Origin: UBA1731 sp964567665 | GTDB lineage: Bacteria > Verrucomicrobiota > Kiritimatiellia > RFP12 > UBA1067 | Assembly (NCBI GenBank): GCA_964567665.1 | Contig: CAZMNN010000068.1 | Span: 1 to 6,858, forward strand | Length of the DNA: 6,858 bases | Direction of reading: 5' to 3' | Shown here: in pieces, positions 1 to 5,580 of the stretch | Layout of the letters: each line of letters opens with the position of its first letter | How positions within the stretch are numbered: position 1 is the first letter of the stretch | Notes under the pieces: generated by a model | Seen by the model: only the letters and a program-made list of their open reading frames with translations | What the model was told of the DNA's origin: nothing | The model's database searches: none | Made by a program: the position numbers and the translations under genes

Positions 1-130
<130 letters not shown>

Positions 131-197
131 CGCCGTACCTATTTCAACCCGCCAGTATTGGCTGAAGCTTAGACGTCGGTACATCCCGACAGCAGCC

Positions 198-251
198 CCT
201 ACGGGAACGGTGTCCATTCCGTCTGAAATAGGCGGAATGCCCGTCCTTGCG
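198..251 (+). pseudogene. Possible BspA-type leucine-rich-repeat (LRR_5) scrap
   Basis: Read from 198 the + strand gives PTGTVSIPSEIGGMPVLAL. The pattern G-T-V-x-I-P-S-x-I-G-G-x-P-V is how many BspA-like surface proteins enter their LRR_5 repeats. Only one such unit is visible. Upstream in frame the sequence is not repeat-like, and downstream it runs into the 3' end of the ATPase gene on the other strand. It is therefore at most a broken remnant near a suspect contig end. It could also be a chance match, since the downstream part of this frame is antisense to a real gene. Confidence 0.3.
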
Positions 252-1405
252 CTAATCAAGGGCTTGTCTGCCGAGAAGGAAATCGATCACGTTCAACGTC
301 CGAACGCCGGCGTGGTCAGCGACAAATATCTCGTCCAGTGTCATGAGATACTTGGGATGGTTGTCGCGTATACAGCGGAACACCGCCAGTTCTTGTTTGA
401 GTTTTGTTTCGTCGGCAACACTCACCGCGACTTGGATGTACCTGATGCGTCCACCATCCTCCTGCGCAACGAAATCCACCTCCTTGTCATCAACCTTGCC
501 GGTAGAGACCTTGTAGCGACGCCGTTTCAACTCAAAGTATACCACGTTCTCAACCAGCTGCTGAAGTTCAAGCGTAGGATTGTGAAGGATGTAGTACTTG
601 AATCCGAAGTCCGTCAGATAGTACTTGTTGATTTGCTTTAGATGCTCTCCTCCGCGTACGTCAAATCGGTCTGCCTTGTAGAGAAAGAAACAGTCGGCAA
701 GTCGCTCAAGATACGATACGACAGTGTTGTAGGCCGGCGCCGCCGACGTTGAGTAAGCGCCGTCCTCCGCAAGGCGGTCGGTCAGTCGTTTTGCGCTCGT
801 CAAGTTACCGACGTTTGCCGACATGTAACGAATGATCCTCTCAACGAGAAAGCGGCCGTTCTTGGCCCGCTTCAGCACGTCCTTTTCGATAATTGTCTTG
901 AATACAGATTCGATGTACTCGCGTTGCGCACTCGACCCGTTTGGAAAGTCAATCGCACCAGGCAAACCGCCGTACGTGATGTATTCAGAAAACAGCCGCC
1001 GCGTGCTTTCGTCCGACACGTCTCTTCCGTCGACGTATTCTCGAAACGAGAGCGGTAGCACGTTGATTTCCACGTACCGCCCCGTAAGTCGGGTGGCGAT
1101 TTCCGAGGATAGCAGGTTGGCAGTCGATCCGGTTATGTAGAGGTCTAAGCCGTCTCTAAGTACAGGCTGTCGACAACTTTCCCATAGTCCTCCACATACT
1201 GAATTTCGTCAAGAAAGACATACGTTGTCTGTCCAGGCGACAGGTGCGACAGAACTTCCGTATGTAATCTCGCTGGATTGGAAAACGGTTCGAACTCCAA
1301 CTTCTCGAAGTTGATGCTGACAATCCTGTCGCTGGGTACGCCCTCTTCTACAAGGGACTGCATATACATTTCAAGAATGGTGGATTTGCCAGACCGCCTA
1401 AGCCC
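252..1405 (-). pseudogene. AAA-DUF4143 ATPase, N-terminus removed by IS, frameshifted
   Basis: This is the remnant of an ATP-binding protein with an AAA_14 ATPase domain followed by DUF4143, a family common in anaerobes and of unsettled role. Reading from the right, the first surviving codons give the Walker A loop GLRRSGKST (1405-1379), then Walker B YVFLDE (about 1222-1205). At about 1157-1160 the frame shifts by one base. The first frame ends LYLETA-stop (stop 1145-1147), while the other frame continues RDGLDLYITGSTANLLSSE (from 1157), which supplies the expected ITGS sensor region and LTGRYVEI. DUF4143 follows, with LPLSFREYV (near 1050), an EVDFVAQ...IQVAV segment resembling a nuclease-like core, and a normal-looking C-terminus ending at 252. 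About 25-40 residues before Walker A are missing because the ISAs1 element starts at 1407. With no start and a frameshift the gene should be inactive. A sequencing error at the frameshift would not restore the missing N-terminus. Confidence 0.88.
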
Positions 1406-1406
1406 G

Positions 1407-1428
1407 CAGGGCAACAGCATTTACTTTT
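1407..1428 (+). repeat. Left terminal inverted repeat of the ISAs1 element
   Basis: Reads CAGGGCAACAGCATTTAC and then TTTT inward, and is the exact reverse complement of 2566-2587. It contains the last codons' stop of the transposase. Outside it, at 1405, the ATPase Walker A codons begin at once. Confidence 0.93.
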
Positions 1429-2521
1429 TCCTGAGAAAGAGGACGTCGAGCAGGACTTCGGGGTTGAGGGCGGCTTTGAACATCATCTTCTTCCGGCTGA
1501 TGCGCCCATACTTGGCCTGGTTGAGGCACATGAGCACCGTCTTCCTGAGGACGTTCATGTTGAGCGGGGAGTTGTCCTTGCGGGCACGCGCGGCGTCCTC
1601 TCGGAAGACCACGTCGAGGCTCCAGTGCAGCTGGTTCTCCATCGCCCAGTGCCCCCTCACGGCGCGGGCGAAGTCGCCGACGTCCGTGAGCGACGTGATG
1701 AAGTGGCGCGCCTCGGAGCGCTCCGCCCCCCGCTCCCACACGGTCGAGACGACGCGCCCGACGCCGTTCAGCGCCTTCCACAGCGGACGCTGCGCGAGCC
1801 ATCCGACGTCCGTCGAGAGGGCGTACTCGCGCCGCTCCACGCGCCCGTGCCCCTTGTCGAGCGTCGCCATCCCCGGCACGGACGCGCCGAACGACGCGAA
1901 ATAGAGCCGCACGTCCTCCAGCAGTTCGGGCTGGTTGCCCTTGAGCGGGAGGACGTAGTCCGCCCTCCTCTGCGCGATCTTCAGGGCCGTCGCCCTCTGG
2001 CAGCCCATTGCGTCGGCGGTGACGATCGCACCCTCGACGTCGACCATGTCCAGAAGCTCCGGGACGGCCTCGATCTCGTTCGACTTCTCCTCGACGCACG
2101 TCTCCCCGAGGACAAGCCGGCTTTCGGCGGCGAACGCGCTCACGACGTGGCAGGCGCCGTGCCGGGCGTTGGCGCTGCCCCTGACCGTCTTCCCGTCCAC
2201 GGCCACGACGCCGCGCGCGCCACGCTCCACGTCGAGCCATCTGCGCAGGCACCTGCCCAGTTCCTGCGGGTCGAGGCGTTCGAACACCCGGCGGAACGTG
2301 TCGGCGTCCGGGATGCCGTTCGGGAGCTCCAGAAAGCCGCGCAGCCACCGTTCGCGCTCGCGCCCGAACGTCTCCATGTCGGCGAAGTCCTCCCCGCCGC
2401 AGATCGCGACGCACAGACCGATTACCACGATGTCCTCCAGCCTGTGCCGGATGTGTCCGTACGCCGTACGCCGTGCGTCATGCAGGCCGGCGATCTCTTT
2501 TTTCAATGATTGGATGTCCAT
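1421..2521 (-). CDS. ISAs1-family transposase, full length
   Basis: DDE transposase of 366 residues that would cut and move the surrounding element by acting on its terminal repeats. The N-terminal part (about residues 10-95, with HDARRTAYGHIRHRLEDIVVI and the ICGGEDFADME segment) is the domain found before the DDE core in this family. The core shows VAVDGKTVRGS (D109), VTADAMGCQ (D170) and HWAMENQLHW (E295), a complete catalytic triad. The intervening LPLKGNQPEL and KGHGRVERRE motifs are also typical. The length is normal for the family. The start at 2521 gives the usual short lead into the HDAR motif. No purine-rich ribosome binding site precedes it, and an extended -10 lies only seven bases upstream, so translation may be leaderless. 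The frame is free of stops and very GC-rich, which produces long shadow frames on both strands. The gene appears functional. Confidence 0.95.
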   Translation of the reverse strand: MDIQSLKKEIAGLHDARRTAYGHIRHRLEDIVVIGLCVAICGGEDFADMETFGRERERWLRGFLELPNGIPDADTFRRVFERLDPQELGRCLRRWLDVERGARGVVAVDGKTVRGSANARHGACHVVSAFAAESRLVLGETCVEEKSNEIEAVPELLDMVDVEGAIVTADAMGCQRATALKIAQRRADYVLPLKGNQPELLEDVRLYFASFGASVPGMATLDKGHGRVERREYALSTDVGWLAQRPLWKALNGVGRVVSTVWERGAERSEARHFITSLTDVGDFARAVRGHWAMENQLHWSLDVVFREDAARARKDNSPLNMNVLRKTVLMCLNQAKYGRISRKKMMFKAALNPEVLLDVLFLRKK

Positions 2522-2527
2522 GACGCC

Positions 2528-2536
2528 ATTGTATCA
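2528..2536 (-). promoter_or_regulatory. Extended -10 promoter of the transposase, leaderless arrangement
   Basis: On the - strand the sequence TGATACAAT ends seven bases before the ATG at 2521. TG-A-TACAAT is an extended -10 box, and transcription starting about seven bases later would begin at or next to the start codon. No convincing -35 hexamer lies about 17 bp upstream and no Shine-Dalgarno sequence lies between. The element therefore seems to carry its own weak promoter for a leaderless message, which would keep transposase levels low. Confidence 0.5.
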
Positions 2537-2565
2537 CGGAACGGCGGCTCATCGTTGCCCATATG

Positions 2566-2587
2566 AAAAGTAAATGCTGTTGCCCTG
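2566..2587 (-). repeat. Right terminal inverted repeat of the ISAs1 element
   Basis: Perfect 22-bp inverted copy of 1407-1428. It lies 45 bp upstream of the transposase start, so the transposase promoter sits between repeat and gene. Outside it, at 2588, an open frame of an unrelated gene begins. Confidence 0.93.
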
Positions 2588-3634
2588 GGGCAGCATGGCC
2601 TTACGCTTGACAAGAAGCCGGAAACCCCGGAGGAGATGAAGCGCAAGATTCGAGCCGCCGTCAAAAAGCGCGAGGAGGCGGCACGTGCGGCCAAGGAAGT
2701 GGAACGCGAGGCACTTCTTGAGCAGGCCTACACCGTTTTGGCGTATAAGGTCAGGGCATGGGAGAACAAGAAAGAGAAGATGCGGAGAAGTCTCGGACTT
2801 CCGAAGACGAAGCGTGACTTCACGCCGGAACAGAGGGAAACCTGGAACACATATCTTCGGGAAAGCCGAACCGAGCTGGAAGACTGGCTTGTCGAGCGGA
2901 TGCGCAAGGATGCGGTCAAAGCATCGAAGGCTGTCCGCTCAAAGGCGCCGCCGCCGGCCGAGATTATCGCCGCGCGGCAAGAACGAGCCAGAGAGAGGGA
3001 AGAACGCAAACGGCTCATCCGCGAGAAGTACGGCTTCACCCTCGGCAAGAAGCCCGTCACGCCGGAGGAGATCGAGGGACGCAAGCGCTACGACCACGAC
3101 ATGGACGCGGAGAGCCGCAAGCGCAGACACGACAAGATTGCAGCCTACAACCGCGAGTACCGTCGCCGCAGACGGGCGGAGGCGCTGGCGGACGCACAGA
3201 CCAGGTGGACACAAGAGCAATGGGCGGCGTGGAATAAGAGACAGGCGACAAGGGAGTGTCCGCAAGGCTCTCCCCAATGGCTGGTGCGCGAGGTCGTGAA
3301 ATGCCTCGCACGGGAGAACAACCTCTCCGAGGACGCGGTGATGCAGCGGCTCATGGAACTGGACGGGCTCGACTTCCTGCTCAAGGGCGCGGAATCCCTT
3401 GGCGAACGCCGCCGCTGTAGCAAGGGCATTGTCCTTGCCGCCGTCCGCGCCCTTGCGCTCTACCTCGACCCGGACAACGCGGCGATGTTTGAAGAGAAGA
3501 GGAATGAGGGATGCGGGACGGGGATGAGAAAGGTACTTGAGAACTTCCATTGCCGACAATGCAAGTGTTCTTTCTGTAAACTCGTTAATACATTTGTCTG
3601 CCGCGTCGATCTCAATGATAGAATTATGATATAA
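2588..3634 (+). CDS. Basic, repeat-containing protein of unknown function, 5'-truncated by the IS
   Basis: Not recognised as a named family. The frame is open from the IS boundary (2588) to the stop at 3632-3634, and the original start is lost. The first ATG (2636) is internal, because the codons before it (GLTLDKKPETPEE, 2597-2635) are repeated as GFTLGKKPVTPEE (3032-3070), 145 codons later. The AGGAGG-like sequence touching that ATG encodes this repeat and is badly spaced as a ribosome binding site. A weaker third copy may be LGLPKTKRDFTPEQRE (near 2793). The first 200 residues are rich in Arg, Lys and Glu and probably helical or coiled-coil, including REYRRRRRAEAL. From about 3250 a more ordinary helical domain follows (SPQWLVREVVKCLARENN, LDGLDFLLKG, CSKGIVLAAVRALALYLDP). 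The tail has an HCRQCKCSFC cysteine cluster and lower GC, and the last codons overlap the downstream promoter, so the true end may have been altered. A nucleic-acid-binding or phage-like role is a guess. Confidence 0.65.
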   Translation, partial: GQHGLTLDKKPETPEEMKRKIRAAVKKREEAARAAKEVEREALLEQAYTVLAYKVRAWENKKEKMRRSLGLPKTKRDFTPEQRETWNTYLRESRTELEDWLVERMRKDAVKASKAVRSKAPPPAEIIAARQERAREREERKRLIREKYGFTLGKKPVTPEEIEGRKRYDHDMDAESRKRRHDKIAAYNREYRRRRRAEALADAQTRWTQEQWAAWNKRQATRECPQGSPQWLVREVVKCLARENNLSEDAVMQRLMELDGLDFLLKGAESLGERRRCSKGIVLAAVRALALYLDPDNAAMFEEKRNEGCGTGMRKVLENFHCRQCKCSFCKLVNTFVCRVDLNDRIMI

Positions 3635-3635
3635 T
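3623..3635 (+). promoter_or_regulatory. Extended -10 promoter and likely operator of the toxin-antitoxin operon
   Basis: TGATATAAT (3627-3635) is a strong extended -10 box; no clear -35 is seen. It lies within the perfect interrupted palindrome ATTAT-GAT-ATAAT (3623-3635), and ATGATA occurs twice with an 11-bp period (3615-3620, 3626-3631). Phd/YefM antitoxins repress their own operons by binding palindromes over the promoter, so this is a good operator candidate. The box overlaps the stop codon of the upstream gene. A good ribosome binding site (AAAGGAAAG, 3653-3661) follows before the ATG at 3666. Confidence 0.65.
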
Positions 3636-3665
3636 GTCGTCCATTGAAATTAAAAGGAAAGTTCT

Positions 3666-3929
3666 ATGTTCGCTACGCAAATACGTCCAGTAACCGATCT
3701 GCGGAATCGCTATCCCGAAGTGGAAAGCGATCTGGAGCATGGCCCTGTCGTTCTGACGAAGAATGGCTATGGCGCATCAGTACTTGTCAGCATAAGCCTC
3801 TATGATAGATTGATGGCAAAGCAGGCGTTATACGATGCCATTGCGAAATCTGAGGCGGAAATTGATGCTGGCGAAGGACTTGACGCAAAGGCGGCATTGG
3901 CGAAGATGAGGGCGACACTTCATGTATAA
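3666..3929 (+). CDS. Type II antitoxin, Phd/YefM family
   Basis: An 87-residue protein with the Phd/YefM layout. The N-terminal DNA-binding half includes FATQIRPVTDLRNRYPEV and LEHGPVVLTKNGYGASVLVS, the usual strand-turn-strand signature, followed by YDRLM. The C-terminal acidic and helical tail (about residues 52-87, KSEAEIDAGEGLDAKAALAKM) would wrap around and neutralise the toxin. It is the first gene of a two-gene operon, and its last codons overlap the toxin start by 8 bp (3922-3929), a translational coupling usual in such pairs. Length, order and overlap all fit. It should also repress the operon through the palindrome at 3623-3635. Confidence 0.92.
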   Translation: MFATQIRPVTDLRNRYPEVESDLEHGPVVLTKNGYGASVLVSISLYDRLMAKQALYDAIAKSEAEIDAGEGLDAKAALAKMRATLHV

Positions 3930-4242
3930 TGTCGTAATCTCACCTTCGGCCAACGCCGACTTGTTCAATGTCCTCAGGCACATCGCCTACGATCTCAAAA
4001 ATCAACAGGCGGCGGCAAAACTTGCGGACGGGATTGGAAAGTGCTACGCAGACCTTGAGGAGTTCCCCGCCGCGCATGAACTCTGCCGTGATCCCGTCCT
4101 CGGTCGTATGGGCTACCGCCGATATCCAGTGGGCAACTATTTTGTCATCTTTCGCGTTGTTGAGGATGTTCAGGAAGTGAGGGTTGTACACATCTTTCAC
4201 GCAATGCAGAACTACCTTGAAATCCTAAAGGACGAAAACTGA
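3922..4242 (+). CDS. Type II toxin, RelE/ParE family
   Basis: A 106-residue protein of the RelE/ParE superfamily. It opens MYNVVISPSANADLFNVLRHI, the first strand and helix of the fold, and includes a middle helix with CYADLEEFP. The core GYRRYPVGNYFVIFRV (residues 64-79) and VRVVHIFHAMQNY (residues 86-98) are the family's central strands. Arg and His residues there are typical toxin positions. The length is right for ParE, and the FHAMQNYLEIL ending resembles ParE more than ribosome-dependent RelE, so gyrase poisoning is likelier than mRNA cleavage, though this cannot be settled from sequence. Its start overlaps the antitoxin. No ribosome binding site of its own is obvious, consistent with coupling. 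The gene looks intact. Confidence 0.9.
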   Translation: MYNVVISPSANADLFNVLRHIAYDLKNQQAAAKLADGIGKCYADLEEFPAAHELCRDPVLGRMGYRRYPVGNYFVIFRVVEDVQEVRVVHIFHAMQNYLEILKDEN

Positions 4243-4269
4243 CGGGACAATTCCCTACCCAATTCCCAT

Positions 4270-4400
4270 CTACAGCCAATCCGTCACGTGGATATTGTCG
4301 ATGTTCGGCTAGGCGGGATCGGCGTAGTAGTACATGATCGTGCGGATGTCATCGCCGGAAATCGAGACGGCCATTTCCGCGCCGAAGGTGAAGGATGTCG
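4270..4400 (-). pseudogene. Unassigned coding remnant with in-frame stop
   Basis: The - strand reads FGAEMAVSISGDDIRTIMYYYADPA, a TAG stop (4309-4311), then PNIDNIHVTDWL and a final TAG (4270-4272). The amino-acid composition looks like real protein, not shadow. The family is not recognised. It joins the transposase/recombinase-like remnant just upstream in a different frame, so it could be its frameshifted continuation or the end of a separate gene. Confidence 0.4.
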
Positions 4401-4677
4401 CCATTGCGCATGGCGAACTTGCCGCACATGACGTCGCGCTTCCAGCTGCGGACGTGCCTCTCCTTGAGGCGGACGATGAAATCCAGCCCTTTTTCGTGGA
4501 GATTCCTTCTTTCAGCGATCAGACTATGGATGCGAGCTTCACATCCTTCTCGACCATGATCCCATAGATTGTGTCGCCAATGAAACGGACGACTGGTTTG
4601 TGGAAATAGGGAGAAATCTTCCCCAAAAATGATTCAAGCTGCCTGGGTAGTTTCGCCGCGATTGTGGTATCATACAT
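4349..4677 (-). pseudogene. Decayed IS4-like transposase remnant, possibly fused to a recombinase piece
   Basis: From an ATG at 4677, preceded by a fair ribosome binding site (AGAAAGG on the - strand), the frame gives MYDTTIAAKLPRQLESFLGK, then HKPVVRFIGDTIYGIMVEKD and SLKEGIS. This is how IS4-type transposases begin. A TGA interrupts it at 4519-4521, probably from CGA (Arg). Near 4490 the meaningful frame changes and continues GLDFIVRLKERHVRSWKRD, which resembles the strand before the middle of an IS4 DDE core. The roughly 200 residues expected between these parts are missing, so an internal deletion is likely. It then reads KFAMRNGDILHL (4420-4385), which matches the recombinase-like gene at 6682-6717, before a stop at 4349-4351. 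None of the DDE residues can be placed. It cannot be functional. Confidence 0.55.
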
Positions 4678-4878
4678 GGCGTCGCCTTTCTTTTTTGGTG
4701 TCTAGCGCTTCGTGTTATACCGAAGGCCGAACTGGAAAGGTGACGACTTTCTCAAAATCGGCCAAAAATGGCGCAAGCCCGCGTAAGGCCTCGCCAGCCA
4801 AGGAAAATTAAATTGGGGACCCTTCTGGGAACGCCCCCATGGTGGAGATTAAGTTTGGATATAGAAAGGCGAACGAAG
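4678..4878. other. Intergenic stretch between transposase remnant and EHEN gene
   Basis: No convincing gene is present. The - strand ribosome binding site of the transposase remnant lies next to 4678. The + strand frame open upstream of 4879 (from 4768) is very basic and crosses a palindrome, so it is read here as untranslated. It contains TGGCG...CGCCA arms (about 4769-4796), the palindromic element at 4815-4845, and a ribosome binding site AGAAAGG (4863-4869) nine bases before the ATG at 4879, which decides that start. Confidence 0.6.
4815..4845. repeat. Imperfect palindrome with TGGNAACGCC motif, copy 1
   Basis: GGGG (4815-4818) pairs with CCCC (4834-4837), and within it CCC-TTCT-GGG (4820-4829) forms an inner stem. 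The segment TGGGAACGCC (4826-4835) recurs with one variable base at 5570-5579 and 6369-6378. A near-perfect 12-bp palindrome centred on CCATGG (4834-4845) follows directly. It stands 34 bp upstream of the EHEN gene. Confidence 0.5.
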
Positions 4879-5484
4879 ATGACATACGATAACGAGACGA
4901 CCATCCTTAAGGAGATTTATGCGATTCTTTCTAGAAAGGAGTATGTAGATTCGTTCATTTCGGCGTTCAGGTCTGACGGTTCTTGGACAAAGTTCATAAG
5001 TGCCATTGCCCATGAACTCGCGGACAAGAAAAAGCTTAAATGCCATGACGAGTACTACACGATCGATCATGCTCTTTATGCCGAAGACGATGCCATTCGG
5101 CAGGGCTGGTTGGAACACAGAACAAGTTGTGTCAACGGCGTATGGCTCAAACGAATCCGCGTTGCTTTCGAGCATGAAAACAGACTTGATTCAGCCGGAG
5201 GATACCAGGAGATTGCAAAACTTATCCTTTTCAATGCGGATTGCAAGGTCTTGATGGGATATGCAAACAAAGGCGACAACTACGACAACTATGCGATGGA
5301 CTACCAGGCAATATACAAAGATGCCAGGCAGTCTGGTGATGTCAGGCCAATTCTTTTCGTAGGTGAATATCCCCTTGATCGAAAGAGCGGTAGCGTTGTA
5401 AAACTCGATGCGTATTTGATAACAATTGAAGGTTTGTTCAAATATGATTGGACGGACGGGAAATGGGATGCCATGACGTCTTGA
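4879..5484 (+). CDS. Protein of unknown function with EHEN motif, possible PD-(D/E)XK-like fold
   Basis: 201 residues, family not recognised with certainty. The start at 4879 has AGAAAGG nine bases upstream; a longer frame to 4768 exists but is implausible. It has no signal peptide or membrane segment. The N-terminal 55 residues look helical. Then come YYTIDHALYAED (D63), RIRVAFEHENR (E98, E100), and GGYQEIAKLILFNADCKVLMGY (E111, K114). The order acidic residue at a strand end, then a hydrophobic strand with E-x-E-N, then a helix with E..K and a strand resembles the core of PD-(D/E)XK nucleases; BamHI is a known enzyme with E-x-E in place of E-x-K. The C-terminal part (RPILFVGEYP, LDAYLITIEGLFKYD) is probably further sheet. 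It faces the protease gene convergently, and palindromic elements lie on both sides. GC is lower than in the IS and the 2588 gene. A nuclease role is inference; it may equally be a sensor or binding protein. Confidence 0.75.
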   Translation: MTYDNETTILKEIYAILSRKEYVDSFISAFRSDGSWTKFISAIAHELADKKKLKCHDEYYTIDHALYAEDDAIRQGWLEHRTSCVNGVWLKRIRVAFEHENRLDSAGGYQEIAKLILFNADCKVLMGYANKGDNYDNYAMDYQAIYKDARQSGDVRPILFVGEYPLDRKSGSVVKLDAYLITIEGLFKYDWTDGKWDAMTS

Positions 5485-5537
5485 TGCATGGAATAGTCTT
5501 GCAAAAAAACGATCCGCTCAAGGAGTCACGCGCGAAA

Positions 5538-5579
5538 GCTTGATTTTGGCGCTCTGCGTCAAGCCTGGCTGGTAACGCC
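5538..5579. repeat. Overlapping hairpins with TGGNAACGCC motif, copy 2, between convergent genes
   Basis: Two inverted repeats share bases and exclude each other. GCTTGA (5538-5543) pairs with TCAAGC (5559-5564). Alternatively GCGT (5556-5559) pairs with ACGC (5575-5578), with an inner AGCC-T-GGCT (5562-5570). TGGTAACGCC occupies 5570-5579. The site lies in the 96-bp gap between the convergent EHEN and protease genes and could act as a two-way terminator, but no T-run follows on either strand. Another hairpin, CTTCGG-5-CCGAAG (5586-5602), covers the last codons of the protease gene. Confidence 0.5.
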
Positions 5580-5580
5580 T

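Larger units (their letters stand above)
1407..2587 (-). mobile_element. Complete ISAs1-family insertion sequence (1181 bp)
   Basis: The element is bounded by perfect 22-bp terminal inverted repeats beginning CAGGGCAACAGCATTTAC and holds one full-length DDE transposase gene reading leftward. The size, the single gene and the CAGGG-type ends fit the ISAs1 family. The transposase stop codon (1421-1423) lies inside the left repeat. The family normally duplicates 8-10 bp of target, but the outer flanks (CCTAAGCCCG on the left, GGGCAGCATG on the right) do not match. The flanks also belong to two different genes: the ATPase P-loop on the left and a basic repeat protein on the right. The element is intact and could be active. 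Confidence 0.92.

Noticed and set aside
1398..2414. Long Arg/Ala/Gly-rich frame antisense-phase to the transposase, same strand
   Set aside because: Low-complexity composition and complete overlap with the intact transposase in another phase; a GC-rich shadow.
1625..2573. Long + strand frames across the IS
   Set aside because: Reverse-strand shadows of the transposase with His/Arg/Pro-rich composition and no domain pattern.
2939..3559. 206-residue - strand frame opposite the repeat protein
   Set aside because: Composition is that of a shadow, while the + strand frame contains an internal protein repeat and continues across the whole region.
4857..4865. TATAGA as -10 of the EHEN gene
   Set aside because: It overlaps the ribosome binding site, so transcription would start too late to include it.
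4768..4878. N-terminal extension of the EHEN protein
   Set aside because: Very basic, crosses a palindrome, and a good ribosome binding site sits correctly before 4879.
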